A program made the translations under genes and the position numbers. DNA of 64,000 nt from JAJPKK01 sp963824905 (GTDB lineage Bacteria; Pseudomonadota; Alphaproteobacteria; Rhizobiales; Xanthobacteraceae). The stretch covers positions 1 through 64,000 of the forward strand of contig CAWGRH010000004.1 in assembly GCA_963824905.1 (NCBI GenBank). The letters run 5' to 3'. Shown piece by piece: positions 25,074 through 34,546 of the stretch (its first letter is position 1; each line of letters begins with the position of its first letter). The notes beneath the pieces were generated by a model. That model ran no database searches. It worked only from the letters and a program-made list of their open reading frames with translations, and was not told the origin of the DNA.

Positions 25074-26486
25074 TCACCCCGCCGCACCCAACGCGTCGAG
25101 CTCGCCCGGCAGCGCGTAGGCCCATTGCGTGATGTTGCCGGCGCCGAGACACACCACGTAATCGCCAGGCCTCGCGACGCTCTTCACCAACGATGCGAGC
25201 TGCGGCGCGCCTTCGAGCGGCAGCACGTTGCGATGGCCGCGGGCGCGGATGCCGGCGACGAGGCCGTCGCGGTCGGCGCCGGGGATCGGGGCCTCGCCCG
25301 CCGCATAGACGTCGGCGACGATGACGCTGTCGGCGTCGTTGAAGCACGTGCAGAACTGCTCGAACAGCGATTGGAGGCGCGTGTAGCGGTGCGGCTGCAC
25401 CACCGCGACCACCTGCCCCACCGTCGATTCCCGCGCCGCCTTGAGGACGGCGGCGATCTCGACCGGGTGGTGGCCGTAATCGTCGATCACGATGATGCCG
25501 TTCGAGCTTCCGGTGCGCGTGAAACGGCGCCGCACCCCGCCGAAGCCTTCGAGCGCGGTGCGGATCTGGTCGTCGGAAATGCCGAGGTCATGGGCCACCG
25601 CGACCGCCGCCGTCGCGTTGAGCGCGTTGTGGCGTCCCGGCATCGGCATCGTGAGATTGGGGATGGTGTGGACCTCGGAGCCGGCGCGGTCGCGGAACAC
25701 CACCGAGAAACGCGAGCGGCCGTCGGCATGCTCGAGCCCGACGAGGCGCACGTCGGCCTGGGGATTCTCGCCGTAGGTGACGATGCGGCGATCGGCGATG
25801 CGGCCGACGAGAATCTGCACCACCGGGTGATCCGTGCACATCACCGCGAAGCCGTAGAACGGCACGTTCTCGACGAAGGCCTGGAACGCCGCCTGCACGG
25901 CGTCGTAGGTCTGGAAGTGGTCGAGATGCTCGGGATCGACGTTGGTCACGATGGCGATGTCGGCGGGCAGCTTGAGAAAGGTGCCGTCGGACTCGTCGGC
26001 CTCGACCACCATCCATTCGCCGGCGCCGAGCCGGGCATTGGTGCCGTAGGCGTTGATGATGCCGCCGTTGATGACGGTCGGATCGAGACGGCCGGCATCG
26101 AGCAGCGTCGCGACGAGCGAGGTTGTCGTGGTCTTGCCGTGGGTGCCGGCGATGGCGACGCAGCTTTTGAGCCGCATCAGCTCGGCGAGCATTTCCGCGC
26201 GCCGCACCACCGGAAGGCGCAGCGCGCGGGCGGCGACGAGCTCGGGATTGTCGCGCTTGATCGCCGACGACACGACGACGACATGGGCGCCGTCGACGTT
26301 CTCCGCCCTGTGGCCGATCGCGACCGCGATCCCCTTGTCGCGCAGCCGCTTGACGTTGGCGCTCTCGGCGACGTCCGACCCCCTCACGGTGTAGCCGAGG
26401 TTCGCGAGCACCTCGGCGATGCCGCTCATGCCGATGCCGCCGATGCCGACGAAATGCACCGGACCGATGTCGCGCGGCAATTTCAT
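25074..26486 (-). CDS. murC: UDP-N-acetylmuramate--L-alanine ligase
   Basis: A 470-residue Mur ligase that adds L-alanine to UDP-MurNAc. It shows the N-terminal VHFVGIGGIGMSGIAEVL Rossmann loop, the ATP loop GTHGKTTTTSLVATLLD, EADESDGTFL, the central NVDPEHLDHF and the third-domain YGHHPVEIAAVL. The start at 26486 is the ATG giving the standard N-terminus, preceded by gggggcg. An in-frame start at 26579 adds an unconserved tail. Confidence 0.97.
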   Translation of the reverse strand: MKLPRDIGPVHFVGIGGIGMSGIAEVLANLGYTVRGSDVAESANVKRLRDKGIAVAIGHRAENVDGAHVVVVSSAIKRDNPELVAARALRLPVVRRAEMLAELMRLKSCVAIAGTHGKTTTTSLVATLLDAGRLDPTVINGGIINAYGTNARLGAGEWMVVEADESDGTFLKLPADIAIVTNVDPEHLDHFQTYDAVQAAFQAFVENVPFYGFAVMCTDHPVVQILVGRIADRRIVTYGENPQADVRLVGLEHADGRSRFSVVFRDRAGSEVHTIPNLTMPMPGRHNALNATAAVAVAHDLGISDDQIRTALEGFGGVRRRFTRTGSSNGIIVIDDYGHHPVEIAAVLKAARESTVGQVVAVVQPHRYTRLQSLFEQFCTCFNDADSVIVADVYAAGEAPIPGADRDGLVAGIRARGHRNVLPLEGAPQLASLVKSVARPGDYVVCLGAGNITQWAYALPGELDALGAAG

Positions 26487-26631
26487 GCTGTCGCCCCCGT
26501 CATAAAGCCGTTCCCCGAGCCCGTTCGGCCCGAAAAACCCCGACCGCGGCCCGTTGTCAACCGCGGAAGGCGGCGGCATAGCCCCAAAAGCCGCGCCGTC
26601 GCCGTCCCTGGTGAGCGGAACAGCTCCGCGT

Positions 26632-27768
26632 TCAAGCTGGGGAGGAAGCCTTGATCCCGGCGACCTTCACCACAAGATCGGCGAGCCGGTCGGCGGCGTC
26701 CAAAATGCCCTGCCCGCGCGCCGCCTTTGCCATTTCGACGAGCTTGCCGGGCTCGGCGGCGAAACCGGCGATCTCGCCGGCGAGACGGTCCGGCGTGAAG
26801 CGCGACTGGTCGAACATGATCGCGCCGTGGGCCCGCTGCAGCCGGTCGGCATTGGCCTTCTGGTCCTGGTCGAGCGCATGGGGCAGCGGCACCAGGATCG
26901 CCGGCCGGCCAATCGCGGCGAGCTCGGCGACGGTCGAAGCGCCGGAGCGGGACACCACGAGGTGGCTCGCCGCCATCCGGCGCGGCAGGTCGGAGAAGAA
27001 CGGCTCGACCTCGGCCGACACGCCCATGTGCGCATAGGCGGCGCGGACGCGCTCGATATCCTCGTCGCGCGCCTGCTGGGTGACGTGGAGCCGCGCCCGC
27101 ACCGCCATCGGCACGAGCTCGATCGCGGGCGGAACGATGTCCGCCATGATGCGCGCACCCTGGCTGCCGCCGAAGGCGAGGATGCGGAACGCGCCGGCCG
27201 TGTCGGGATAGGGCGTCGCGGCGGCCTCGACCACCATCGGGCGGACCGGGTTGCCGGTATGCACGGCCTTCACGGAGAACCGCGCGTCATGGTCGAGCAC
27301 GCCTGGGAAGCTCGTCGCGATGGTGCCGACCCGGCTGGCGAGCAGCTTGTTGGCGCGGCCGAGCACGGCGTTCTGCTCATGGATCAGGGTCGGGATGCGG
27401 CGCAGCCAGGCAGCGGCCACCGGCGGAAGGGTCGGATAGCCGCCGAAGCCGATCACCGCCGCCGGCCGCAATTCGCGCATCAGGCCGAGGCCGGCGAGCA
27501 CGCCCTTGCCCAGCACCCAGGTGGTGCTCGCGACCGAGAACGGATCGCGGCCACGGAATGTCGCGCTCGGGATCACGTGGGTGGCGCGGGCCGGGAAGTT
27601 GCCGCCGTAGCGGGTCGCCCGTTCGTCGGTCGCGAGATCGACGACGACGCCGCGCTTTCCGAGCGCGACGGTCAGCGCCTCGGCTGGAAACAGATGCCCT
27701 CCGGTCCCGCCGGCAGCAACGACGACGAGCGGCGCGGCGCGCGACCGCCCGCCGTCGGCCGCGGCCAT
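26632..27768 (-). CDS. murG: Undecaprenyldiphospho-muramoylpentapeptide beta-N-acetylglucosaminyltransferase
   Basis: A 378-residue membrane-associated GT28 glycosyltransferase that makes lipid II from lipid I. It shows the glycine loop VAAGGTGGHLFPAEAL, GFGGYPTLPPVAAAW, HEQNAVLGRANKLLA, FGGSQGARIMADIVP and the UDP-GlcNAc site SRSGASTVAELAAIGRPAILVP. Its first codon overlaps the ftsW stop by one base, so the two are co-translated. Confidence 0.97.
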   Translation of the reverse strand: MAAADGGRSRAAPLVVVAAGGTGGHLFPAEALTVALGKRGVVVDLATDERATRYGGNFPARATHVIPSATFRGRDPFSVASTTWVLGKGVLAGLGLMRELRPAAVIGFGGYPTLPPVAAAWLRRIPTLIHEQNAVLGRANKLLASRVGTIATSFPGVLDHDARFSVKAVHTGNPVRPMVVEAAATPYPDTAGAFRILAFGGSQGARIMADIVPPAIELVPMAVRARLHVTQQARDEDIERVRAAYAHMGVSAEVEPFFSDLPRRMAASHLVVSRSGASTVAELAAIGRPAILVPLPHALDQDQKANADRLQRAHGAIMFDQSRFTPDRLAGEIAGFAAEPGKLVEMAKAARGQGILDAADRLADLVVKVAGIKASSPA

Positions 27769-28919
27769 CAGGCCGGGCTCCCGGCGAACACCGCGCCCGG
27801 CGCGGCGAGCAGCGTGGCGCGCGGCCGTTCGCGGGTGAAGGCGAGCAGCATGCCCATGCCGTAAGCGAGCGAGATCATCGAGGAACCGCCGTAGGAGATG
27901 AAAGGCAGTGTCATCCCCTTGGCGGGGATGAGCGCGAGATTGACCGACATATTGATCGCCGATTGGGTGCCGAACAAGATGGCGAGCCCTGCGGTCGCAA
28001 AGCGGGCGAACGGGTCGTCGTTGCGCATCGCCTTGTAGAGGGCGCGGATCACGATGAAGGCGAACAGCGAAACGATCGCGAGACAGAGCACGATGCCGAA
28101 TTCCTCCGCCGCCACCGCAAAGACGAAGTCGGCATGGCTGTCCGGCAGGATGCGCTTCATCGTCCCCTCGCCCGGCCCCTGGCCGAACCAGCCGCCACGG
28201 ATAAACGATTCGACGGCGGTGTCGACCTGAAAGGTGTCGCCGGAGGCCGGATCCATGAATCGCTTGATGCGCTGCGCGACGTGAGGGATCGTCGCATAGG
28301 CGGTGGCGAGGCCGAGCACCGCGGTGCCGGCGAGGCCGATCACCCAGATGAACCGCATGCCGGCCATGAAGAACAGGGCGCCCCAGACGAGCGCCACCAG
28401 CATGGTCTGGCCGAAGTCGGGCTGCAGCACCAGGATGCCGACCACGCCGATCAGCAGCAGCAGGCAGAAGGTGGTCGCCGGGACGTCGAATTTGCGCGAG
28501 GACTCCGCGAACAGCCAGGAGACCAGCACGACGAATGAGGGTTTCAGGAACTCCGAGGGCTGGATGTTGACTCCGGCGAGCACGATCCAGCGCCGCGCGC
28601 CCTTGATCTCAACTCCGACGAAGAGGGTCGCGACCACCATCGCGGCGCTGATGATGAAGACGACGAGCGCGACCCGGCGCAGGTGATGCGGCGACAGGAA
28701 CGAGGTGACGATGAGGACGGCGATGGTCGGGATCAGATAGAGGATGTGCCGGTTGACGAAATAGAAGGGATCGAGCCCGATCCGCGCCGCCACCGGCGGG
28801 CTCGCCGCGAGCGATAGGATGATCCCGCCCAGCATGACCGCGCCGAGCGCCGCCAGCATCAGGCGATCGACCGTCCACCACCACGCGGAAAAGGGGGTGC
28901 GTTCGGCGCGCGAAACCAT
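27768..28919 (-). CDS. ftsW: Lipid II polymerase FtsW (SEDS family)
   Basis: A 383-residue protein with about ten transmembrane helices. SEDS features are GARRWIVLAGVNIQPSEFLKP, VVGILVLQPDFGQTML, the periplasmic loop GGWFGQGPGEGTMKRILPDSHADFVF and the end ALIPAKGMTLPFISYGGSS. It polymerises glycan at the septum with FtsI. Its start lies about 80 bases past what was once the murD stop codon; a foreign segment now separates it from murD, so its expression may depend on a new promoter. Confidence 0.96.
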   Translation of the reverse strand: MVSRAERTPFSAWWWTVDRLMLAALGAVMLGGIILSLAASPPVAARIGLDPFYFVNRHILYLIPTIAVLIVTSFLSPHHLRRVALVVFIISAAMVVATLFVGVEIKGARRWIVLAGVNIQPSEFLKPSFVVLVSWLFAESSRKFDVPATTFCLLLLIGVVGILVLQPDFGQTMLVALVWGALFFMAGMRFIWVIGLAGTAVLGLATAYATIPHVAQRIKRFMDPASGDTFQVDTAVESFIRGGWFGQGPGEGTMKRILPDSHADFVFAVAAEEFGIVLCLAIVSLFAFIVIRALYKAMRNDDPFARFATAGLAILFGTQSAINMSVNLALIPAKGMTLPFISYGGSSMISLAYGMGMLLAFTRERPRATLLAAPGAVFAGSPA

Positions 28920-29240
28920 CGGCGGGCTCCTTCCGGGCTGAGCCTCTCAGTCCTGCCGAAAGATGGTTTCCAGCCGTTTAAGAATTGAAACTTGTTTGCC
29001 TAAAATTGCTGCGACGGCTCCGGTCCGCGCGGCACCGCGACACCGGGCAGTTTGCGGACGAGGTTGCGGGGGGCAGTCAGCTTCACCCCGACTAGCGGAC
29101 ATCACCAGGGAAAGGCGGGTCGACTGGAATGGGCCACATCCAAACTCATGCGGTGCAGCGAGTGTCAGCGGCAGAGCGAACTACTGTTCCCTTACAACCG
29201 TCACCGCGATAGGCTTCCTGACCAGCGCGAGGGATCACAA
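28920..29240. other. Left flank of the segment inserted between murD and ftsW
   Basis: This 320-base stretch holds a 71-bp copy of the murD 3' end (28999-29069) and then sequence foreign to the cluster, starting with the word cttcaccccgactagcggac at 29081. The remaining bases lead to gaggga, the ribosome site of the binding-protein gene. No other gene is seen. Confidence 0.6.
28999..29069 (-). repeat. Copy of the murD 3' end, left of the inserted segment
   Basis: Seventy-one bases that match 30539-30609, the end of the intact murD, with only three mismatches and in the same orientation. Read on the minus strand it encodes the last residues ..RGPEPSQQF and the stop of MurD. It marks the former junction with ftsW. 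Confidence 0.92.
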
Positions 29241-30218
29241 ATGCGTCGGCGTGACTTCATGGCGGGGCTCGGAGGTGCTGTGGCATGGTCGGCAGCGGCA
29301 CGAGGACAGCGAGCGGGGAAACCAGTGGTTGGGCTTCTAAATCTTGGTAGTCCCGAGACGGGGCGCGAACGGATCGCATCATTTCTTCGAGGCTTGGCCG
29401 AAATCGGTTTTGTGGAGGGAAGTAACGCAACTGTCGAATATCGCTGGGCGCAAGGCCATTACGAGCGATTTGCGGGTCTTACTCTTGAGTTAGTTCGGAC
29501 TCCGGTCAACCTCATCACGGCATTCAGTACGGCCGCTGCCATTGCCGCGAAGAGGGCGACAACAACGGTACCGATCGTATTCCTTATTGGCGCGGACCCC
29601 GTCAAGCTTGGGCTCGTTGATGCCATCAACCGGCCCGGCGGTAATGTGACGGGCATCAGCTTGTTGACCAATTCTTTGACGCCGAAACGGCTGGAAATCC
29701 TGCGTCAACTGATGCCGCGGGCGACGACCGCCGGCCTGCTGGTCAACCCTAGCAATCCCAACAGCTCGGCCGATACTGAGGACGCACAAAACGCCGCGCA
29801 CGCGCTCGGACTACGCCTATTGGTACTGCGCGCGAACACAGAGACTGAAATCGAGGTCGAGTATTCGAGGCTAGGACGAGAGCATGCTGATGCACTTCTC
29901 GTGAGCAGCGACGCTCTCTTCGAGAGTCAGCGCAATCAACTCATTGATTTAGCGGCGCGGCATGCCGTACCCTCGATTTACGAGTATCGAGAAGTTCCGT
30001 CCGCTGGTGGTCTCATAAGTTATGGCCCCGGCGTCTTGGAGGCATGTCGTCAGGCAGGAGTCTATTGTGGCCGCATCCTCAAGGGCGAGAGACCCGCTGA
30101 TCTGCCAGTTCAGCAGGCCACGAAGATAGAACTGGTCATCAACCTCAAGACCGCCAAGGCACTCAACCTCACCATCCCTGAAACGCTGCTGGCCACCGCT
30201 GACGAGGTAATTCAGTAG
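29241..30218 (+). CDS. ABC transporter substrate-binding protein (PF04392 type), inserted in the dcw cluster
   Basis: A 325-residue periplasmic binding protein. It starts MRRRDFMAGLGGAVAWSAAA, a twin-arginine-type signal, followed by PVVGLLNLGSPE, the family opening. Later blocks are FLRGLAEIGFVEGSNATVEYRWAQG, PIVFLIGADPVKLGLV, RPGGNVTGISLLT and the closing LPVQQATKIELVINLKTAKALNL. ATG 29241 has gaggga 8 bases upstream. Such genes are very numerous in Bradyrhizobium relatives and usually lack known ligands. No ABC permease or ATPase lies nearby, and it reads against the surrounding operon. The base composition is less GC-rich than the mur genes, in line with transfer. Confidence 0.9.
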   Translation: MRRRDFMAGLGGAVAWSAAARGQRAGKPVVGLLNLGSPETGRERIASFLRGLAEIGFVEGSNATVEYRWAQGHYERFAGLTLELVRTPVNLITAFSTAAAIAAKRATTTVPIVFLIGADPVKLGLVDAINRPGGNVTGISLLTNSLTPKRLEILRQLMPRATTAGLLVNPSNPNSSADTEDAQNAAHALGLRLLVLRANTETEIEVEYSRLGREHADALLVSSDALFESQRNQLIDLAARHAVPSIYEYREVPSAGGLISYGPGVLEACRQAGVYCGRILKGERPADLPVQQATKIELVINLKTAKALNLTIPETLLATADEVIQ

Positions 30219-30538
30219 ACTGCTGCGATGCACGCGCCACTTCCGAGTTGGGTCATGAGCAGCCGACCCGCCTCACCTGTCGTGATGGCCGCTTCACCCC
30301 CACAAGCGGACGTGCCTTGTCAGCGGCTGTAAAGGTCACACAGGGAGCTCTCAAGCTGCACGCGACCTACGCAGAGATCGTCCGTATGCTCATCATGACT
30401 TATCGGCAGAGCGATGAAAGCTCGTTGCCGACCGCGCCACGTGGGCGAGTACCAAGGCGCTCGGGTTGGCCACCCGGGCGCCTCTTTCATTTGCCCGTCT
30501 GCATCGGCCGGTTTGTTTCGCCTTAATTAGGATGACTT
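30219..30538. other. Right flank of the inserted segment
   Basis: About 320 bases without a supported gene. At 30292-30313 it holds cttcacccccacaagcggac, a degenerate copy of the word at 29081, in the same orientation. The right edge meets the 71-bp murD repeat at 30539. No terminator is evident after the binding-protein gene. Confidence 0.5.
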
Positions 30539-30609
30539 CCTAAAATTGCTGGGACGGCTCCGGTCCGCGCGGCACCACGACACCGGGCAGCTTGCGGACG
30601 AGGTTGCGG
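30539..30609 (-). repeat. murD 3' end, right copy of the 71-bp direct repeat
   Basis: The functional copy of the repeat: it forms the end of the intact murD gene. Together with 28999-29069 it brackets about 1.47 kb of foreign DNA. The three differences between copies are single-base substitutions. Confidence 0.92.
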
Positions 30610-31964
30610 AAGGCGTCGCCCCGCACCTCGAAATTCGGGTACTGGTCGTAGGACGCGCAGGCCGGCGACAGCAGCACCACCGGCGCGCCGAGCCCGGAGG
30701 CTTCGGCGTCGCGCGCGGCCTCGATCACCGCGTGATCGAGCGTCTTGGCGATCACGAAGTCCGTCTTGCCCTTCAAGGTCGCGGCGAACTCATCGGCCGC
30801 CTCGCCGATGAGGTAGGCCTTTCGGATACGGGGAAAGAAGCCGGCGAGCGGCACGATGCCGCCAGTCTTCGGCTTGCCGCCCGCCACCCAGAAGATGTCG
30901 TCGAAGCAGGCGAGCGCCTGCGCGGCGGAATCGGCGTTGGTCGCCTTGGAGTCGTTGATGAACAGGGTCGCGCCTTTGCGCCCGACCTCCTCCATGCGAT
31001 GAGCGAGGCCCGGAAACGTCCGCAGGCCCGCCTGAATGGTTTTGGGATCGATGCCCAGCGCAAGCGCCGCGGCGGCGGCGCAGGTTGCGTTCTGCGCGTT
31101 GTGGCGCCCGCGCAGCGCACCGGCGCCGGACAGCCGCGCGATTTCCGTCGCGGTGCCGCCGGTCGCCTGCAGGATGCGGTCGCCGTCGACATACATGCCG
31201 TAGGCGAGCGGCTGGCGCACCGACACGCGGACCACGCGCTCACCGGCCTGCTCGGCGCGGTCGGCGATCCCGCGGCACCAGCCGTCGTCGACGCCGACCA
31301 CCGCGGTGCCCCCGGGCTGCACACCGGTGATCAGGCGCGATTTCACGGCGGCATAGTTCTCCATGGTGCCGTGACGGTCGAGATGGTCCTCGGAAAGGTT
31401 GATCAGGATGCCGATCGACGGATCGAGCGACGGCGCGAGGTCGATCTGGAACGACGAGCATTCGATGACGTGGACCCGGCCCATCCGCGGGGGCTTGAGC
31501 GAAAGAATCGCGGTGCCGATGTTGCCGCCGAGCTGGGTCTCGAAGCCGGCGGTCTGCGAAAGATGGGCGATCAGCGCGGTCGTGGTCGACTTGCCGTTGG
31601 TGCCGGTGATGCAGACGAGCGGCGCATCGGGCGCGTGGGCGCGCCGCTCGCGGCAGAACAGCTCGATGTCGCCGATCACCGGGACCGCCATGGCGCGGGC
31701 GAGACCGACCGACCAGTGCGGCGCCGGATGGGTGAGCGGCACGCCGGGCGCGAGCACCAGCGCGGCGATGCGCCCCCAATCGAGCTGGCGCAGGTCGGCG
31801 GTCGGAATGCCCGCAGCGGTCGCTTTCTCGATGCGCGCGTCGCTGTCGTCCCAGCCGACGACGTCGGCGCCGCCGGCGAACAGCGCGCTCGCCGCGTTCA
31901 GGCCGGACTCCCCGAGCCCGAACACGGCGACTTTCTTCCCGGCAAACGTGGTGATCGGGATCAT
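30540..31964 (-). CDS. murD: UDP-N-acetylmuramoylalanine--D-glutamate ligase
   Basis: A 474-residue Mur ligase adding D-glutamate. It shows KVAVFGLGESGLNAASALFA, the ATP loop ITGTNGKSTTTALIAHLSQ, LINLSEDHLDRHGTMENYAAVK, INDSKATNADSAAQAL, WVAGGKPKTGGI and the C-terminal LLSPACASYDQYPNFEVRG. The length is normal. The last 23 codons are also present as a second copy downstream, so integration at this site left the gene whole. Confidence 0.97.
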   Translation of the reverse strand: MIPITTFAGKKVAVFGLGESGLNAASALFAGGADVVGWDDSDARIEKATAAGIPTADLRQLDWGRIAALVLAPGVPLTHPAPHWSVGLARAMAVPVIGDIELFCRERRAHAPDAPLVCITGTNGKSTTTALIAHLSQTAGFETQLGGNIGTAILSLKPPRMGRVHVIECSSFQIDLAPSLDPSIGILINLSEDHLDRHGTMENYAAVKSRLITGVQPGGTAVVGVDDGWCRGIADRAEQAGERVVRVSVRQPLAYGMYVDGDRILQATGGTATEIARLSGAGALRGRHNAQNATCAAAAALALGIDPKTIQAGLRTFPGLAHRMEEVGRKGATLFINDSKATNADSAAQALACFDDIFWVAGGKPKTGGIVPLAGFFPRIRKAYLIGEAADEFAATLKGKTDFVIAKTLDHAVIEAARDAEASGLGAPVVLLSPACASYDQYPNFEVRGDAFRNLVRKLPGVVVPRGPEPSQQF

Positions 31965-32006
31965 GGTATCTGGCTCGGAACGGATCGTTTCGCGGCGCGG
32001 GCTAGC

Positions 32007-33092
32007 TTAGCGCAATTTGAGCGTGGAGAGGCCGGCGAGTGCAAGCACCACGGCGATGATCCAGAACCGGATCACGATCTGCGGCTCGGTCCAGCCGAGC
32101 TGCTCGAAATGGTGGTGGATCGGCGCCATCCGGAACACGCGCTTGCCGGTCAGCTTGAACGACACCACCTGCACGATCACCGAGACCGCCTCAAGCACGA
32201 ACAGGCCGCCGATGATGCCGAGCACCACCTCCTGCTTGGTGATCACGGCGATGGTGCCGAGCAGACCGCCGAGCGCGAGCGAGCCGGTGTCGCCCATGAA
32301 GATCGAGGCCGGCGGCGCGTTGAACCACAGGAAGCCGAGGCCGGCACCGAGGATCGCCCCGGACAACACCGCAAGCTCGCCGGCACCGGCGATGTAGTTG
32401 ACTTGCAGGTAGTCGGCGAACACCGCATTGCCGATCGCCCAGGCGATCGCCGCAAAGCTCGCGGTCGCGATCATCACCGGGACGATGGCGAGACCGTCGA
32501 GGCCGTCGGTCAGGTTCACGGCATTGCCGGCGCCGACGACGACGAACGCGCCGAAGATCCAGAAGAACCAGCCGAGATCGAGCACGGCGTCCTTGAGGAA
32601 GGGGAAAACGACGGAGGTCGCCATCGGCGGACGGCCGATATGCGCAATGACGAGACAGGCGACAGCGGCGATGGCGAACTCGAGAATGAGCCGGGTGCGG
32701 CCGGAGAAGCCGGCATGGCTCTGCTTGGTCACCTTCAGGTAATCGTCATAAAAGCCGATGCCGCCGAAGCCGAGCGTCACTCCGAGCACGACCCAGACAT
32801 AGGGGTTGCTGGGATTGGCCCACAAAATCGTCGAGACCACGAGCCCCGACAAAATCATCAGCCCGCCCATGGTCGGCGTGCCGACCTTGGTGACGAGATG
32901 GGACTTCGGCCCGTCGGCGCGGATCGGCTGCCCTTTGCCCTGCTTCAGGCGAAGCATGGCGATGATGCTCGGGCCGAACAGGAACACGAAGATGAGAGCG
33001 GTGACGACGGCGCCACCCGTACGGAAGGTGATGTAGCGAAAGACGTTGAATACACCGACCGTACCGGACAGCTCAGCCAGCCAATAGAACAT
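32007..33092 (-). CDS. mraY: Phospho-N-acetylmuramoyl-pentapeptide-transferase
   Basis: A 361-residue polytopic membrane enzyme that makes lipid I. It shows FNVFRYITFRTGGA, KVGTPTMGGLMIL, the DDYLKVTKQSHAGFSGRTRL active-site loop, VNLTDGLDGLAIVPVM with catalytic aspartates, FMGDTGSLALGGLLG and APIHHHFEQLGWTEPQIVIR. ATG 33092 gives the standard N-terminus and lies 5 bases after the murF stop codon; a longer frame to 33302 lies inside murF. Confidence 0.97.
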   Translation of the reverse strand: MFYWLAELSGTVGVFNVFRYITFRTGGAVVTALIFVFLFGPSIIAMLRLKQGKGQPIRADGPKSHLVTKVGTPTMGGLMILSGLVVSTILWANPSNPYVWVVLGVTLGFGGIGFYDDYLKVTKQSHAGFSGRTRLILEFAIAAVACLVIAHIGRPPMATSVVFPFLKDAVLDLGWFFWIFGAFVVVGAGNAVNLTDGLDGLAIVPVMIATASFAAIAWAIGNAVFADYLQVNYIAGAGELAVLSGAILGAGLGFLWFNAPPASIFMGDTGSLALGGLLGTIAVITKQEVVLGIIGGLFVLEAVSVIVQVVSFKLTGKRVFRMAPIHHHFEQLGWTEPQIVIRFWIIAVVLALAGLSTLKLR

Positions 33093-33097
33093 GAAAA

Positions 33098-34546
33098 TCA
33101 GCCCCGCGCTCGCGCCGGCTCGGTGGCGCTCTGGGTGGAATGGCGGCGCACCAGCGCCTTCACGATCGGCCCCATACGCGACCCGGCCGACGCCTTGACC
33201 ATCACGGCGTCCCCGCCGCGAACCGCCGAGAGGACCAGCGGCTCGAGGTCCGCTGCGGTATCCGCATAGCCGCCCCGGGTCGCCGAGGGAAGAGCCTGCC
33301 ACAGCGAGGCCATCAGCGGGCCCGCGCAGAACACGAGATCGACTTCGTTCGCGCGGATCGGCTCGATGAGGGCTTCATGCATCTCGACGCCGTGCGCACC
33401 GAGCTCCAGCATGTCGCCGAGCACGGCGATACGCCGCCCCTGCGGTCCGAGCGGCGCCTGGCCGAGCAGCGCCAGCGCCGCGCGCATCGAGGTCGGATTG
33501 GCGTTGTAGCTCTCGTCGATCAGGAGCGCTGGACCGCCCGCAAGATCGAGCGTGATGCGGGTGCCGCGCCCGGCCGCCGGCGCCTGACGCGCGAGCGCGA
33601 GCGCGGCGCGGGCGAGATCGGCACCGGCGAGGCTCGCGGCAGCGAGCACGGCAAGCGAGTTCATCACGAGATGCTTGCCCGGCGCACCGACCTTATAGGT
33701 GACGGGAACGCCGAGGATGTTCGCTTCGACGGTCGAGCCGTCGGGCTGCAGGGCGCATTTGAGAAGCCGCGCTTCGGCGCGCGCGTTCTCGCCGAACGAC
33801 ACGACGCGGGCGCCCACGGCGTCGGCGCGGCGCTTTAGCCGTGCATATTGCGGGTTGTCGCGGTTGAGCACCGCCGCACCGTCCTTTTCGAGCCCGAGGA
33901 ATATCTCGGCCTTGGCATCGGCGATCGCTTCGACCGAGTCGAAAAATTCGAGGTGCACCGGCTCGACGGTGGTGACGATGGCGACGTGCGGCCGCACCAG
34001 TCGGGTCAGCGGCGTGATCTCGCCCGCATGGTTCATGCCGATCTCGAACACGCCGTAGCGCGCCGACTCGGCGAGCCGGGAGAGCGACAGCGGCACGCCC
34101 CAGTGATTGTTGAACGAGGCGGCGGAGGCGTGGGTCGCACCGTTCGCACCGAGCGCGAGCGCCAGCGCCTCCTTGGTCGAGGTCTTGCCGACCGAGCCGG
34201 TGACGGCGACGATCTTTGCCGTCGTCCGCGCGCGCGCCGCAGCCGCGAGATCGCGCAGCGCCGCCAGCACGTCGTCGACGGCGATGAGCCGCGTGTCGTC
34301 GCCCAGCGCATCGCGCAGGCCATCGACGCGGTCGCGCGCCACCACCGCGAGGGCGGCGCCCGCTTTGAGCGCGGCCGCAGCGAAATCATGGCCATCGTGA
34401 ACGTCGCCCTTGATGGCAAAATAGGCCTCGCCGGGGGCGATCGTGCGGCTGTCGATGGAGATGCCGGCGGCGTCCGCCGGCAGCGCGCCAATAACGGTGC
34501 CGCCGGTCGCCGCTTCGATCGCCTTCGTCGTCCATAACGCGGTCAT
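33098..34546 (-). CDS. murF: UDP-N-acetylmuramoyl-tripeptide--D-alanyl-D-alanine ligase
   Basis: A 482-residue Mur ligase that adds the D-Ala-D-Ala made by Ddl. It shows ISIDSRTIAPGEAYFAIKG, the ATP loop TGSVGKTSTKEALALAL, SFNNHWGVPLSLSR, YGVFEIGMNHAGEI and LLIDESYNANPTSMRAAL. Its ATG overlaps the murE stop by 4 bases (ATGA), so the two are coupled. Confidence 0.97.
   Translation of the reverse strand: MTALWTTKAIEAATGGTVIGALPADAAGISIDSRTIAPGEAYFAIKGDVHDGHDFAAAALKAGAALAVVARDRVDGLRDALGDDTRLIAVDDVLAALRDLAAAARARTTAKIVAVTGSVGKTSTKEALALALGANGATHASAASFNNHWGVPLSLSRLAESARYGVFEIGMNHAGEITPLTRLVRPHVAIVTTVEPVHLEFFDSVEAIADAKAEIFLGLEKDGAAVLNRDNPQYARLKRRADAVGARVVSFGENARAEARLLKCALQPDGSTVEANILGVPVTYKVGAPGKHLVMNSLAVLAAASLAGADLARAALALARQAPAAGRGTRITLDLAGGPALLIDESYNANPTSMRAALALLGQAPLGPQGRRIAVLGDMLELGAHGVEMHEALIEPIRANEVDLVFCAGPLMASLWQALPSATRGGYADTAADLEPLVLSAVRGGDAVMVKASAGSRMGPIVKALVRRHSTQSATEPARARG

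Noticed and set aside
30546..33269. A 907-codon plus-strand open frame antisense to murD, mraY and part of murF
   Set aside because: The opposite strand encodes textbook Mur enzymes. The translation is Arg/His/Asp-rich with no domains, as expected from GC-rich shadow frames.
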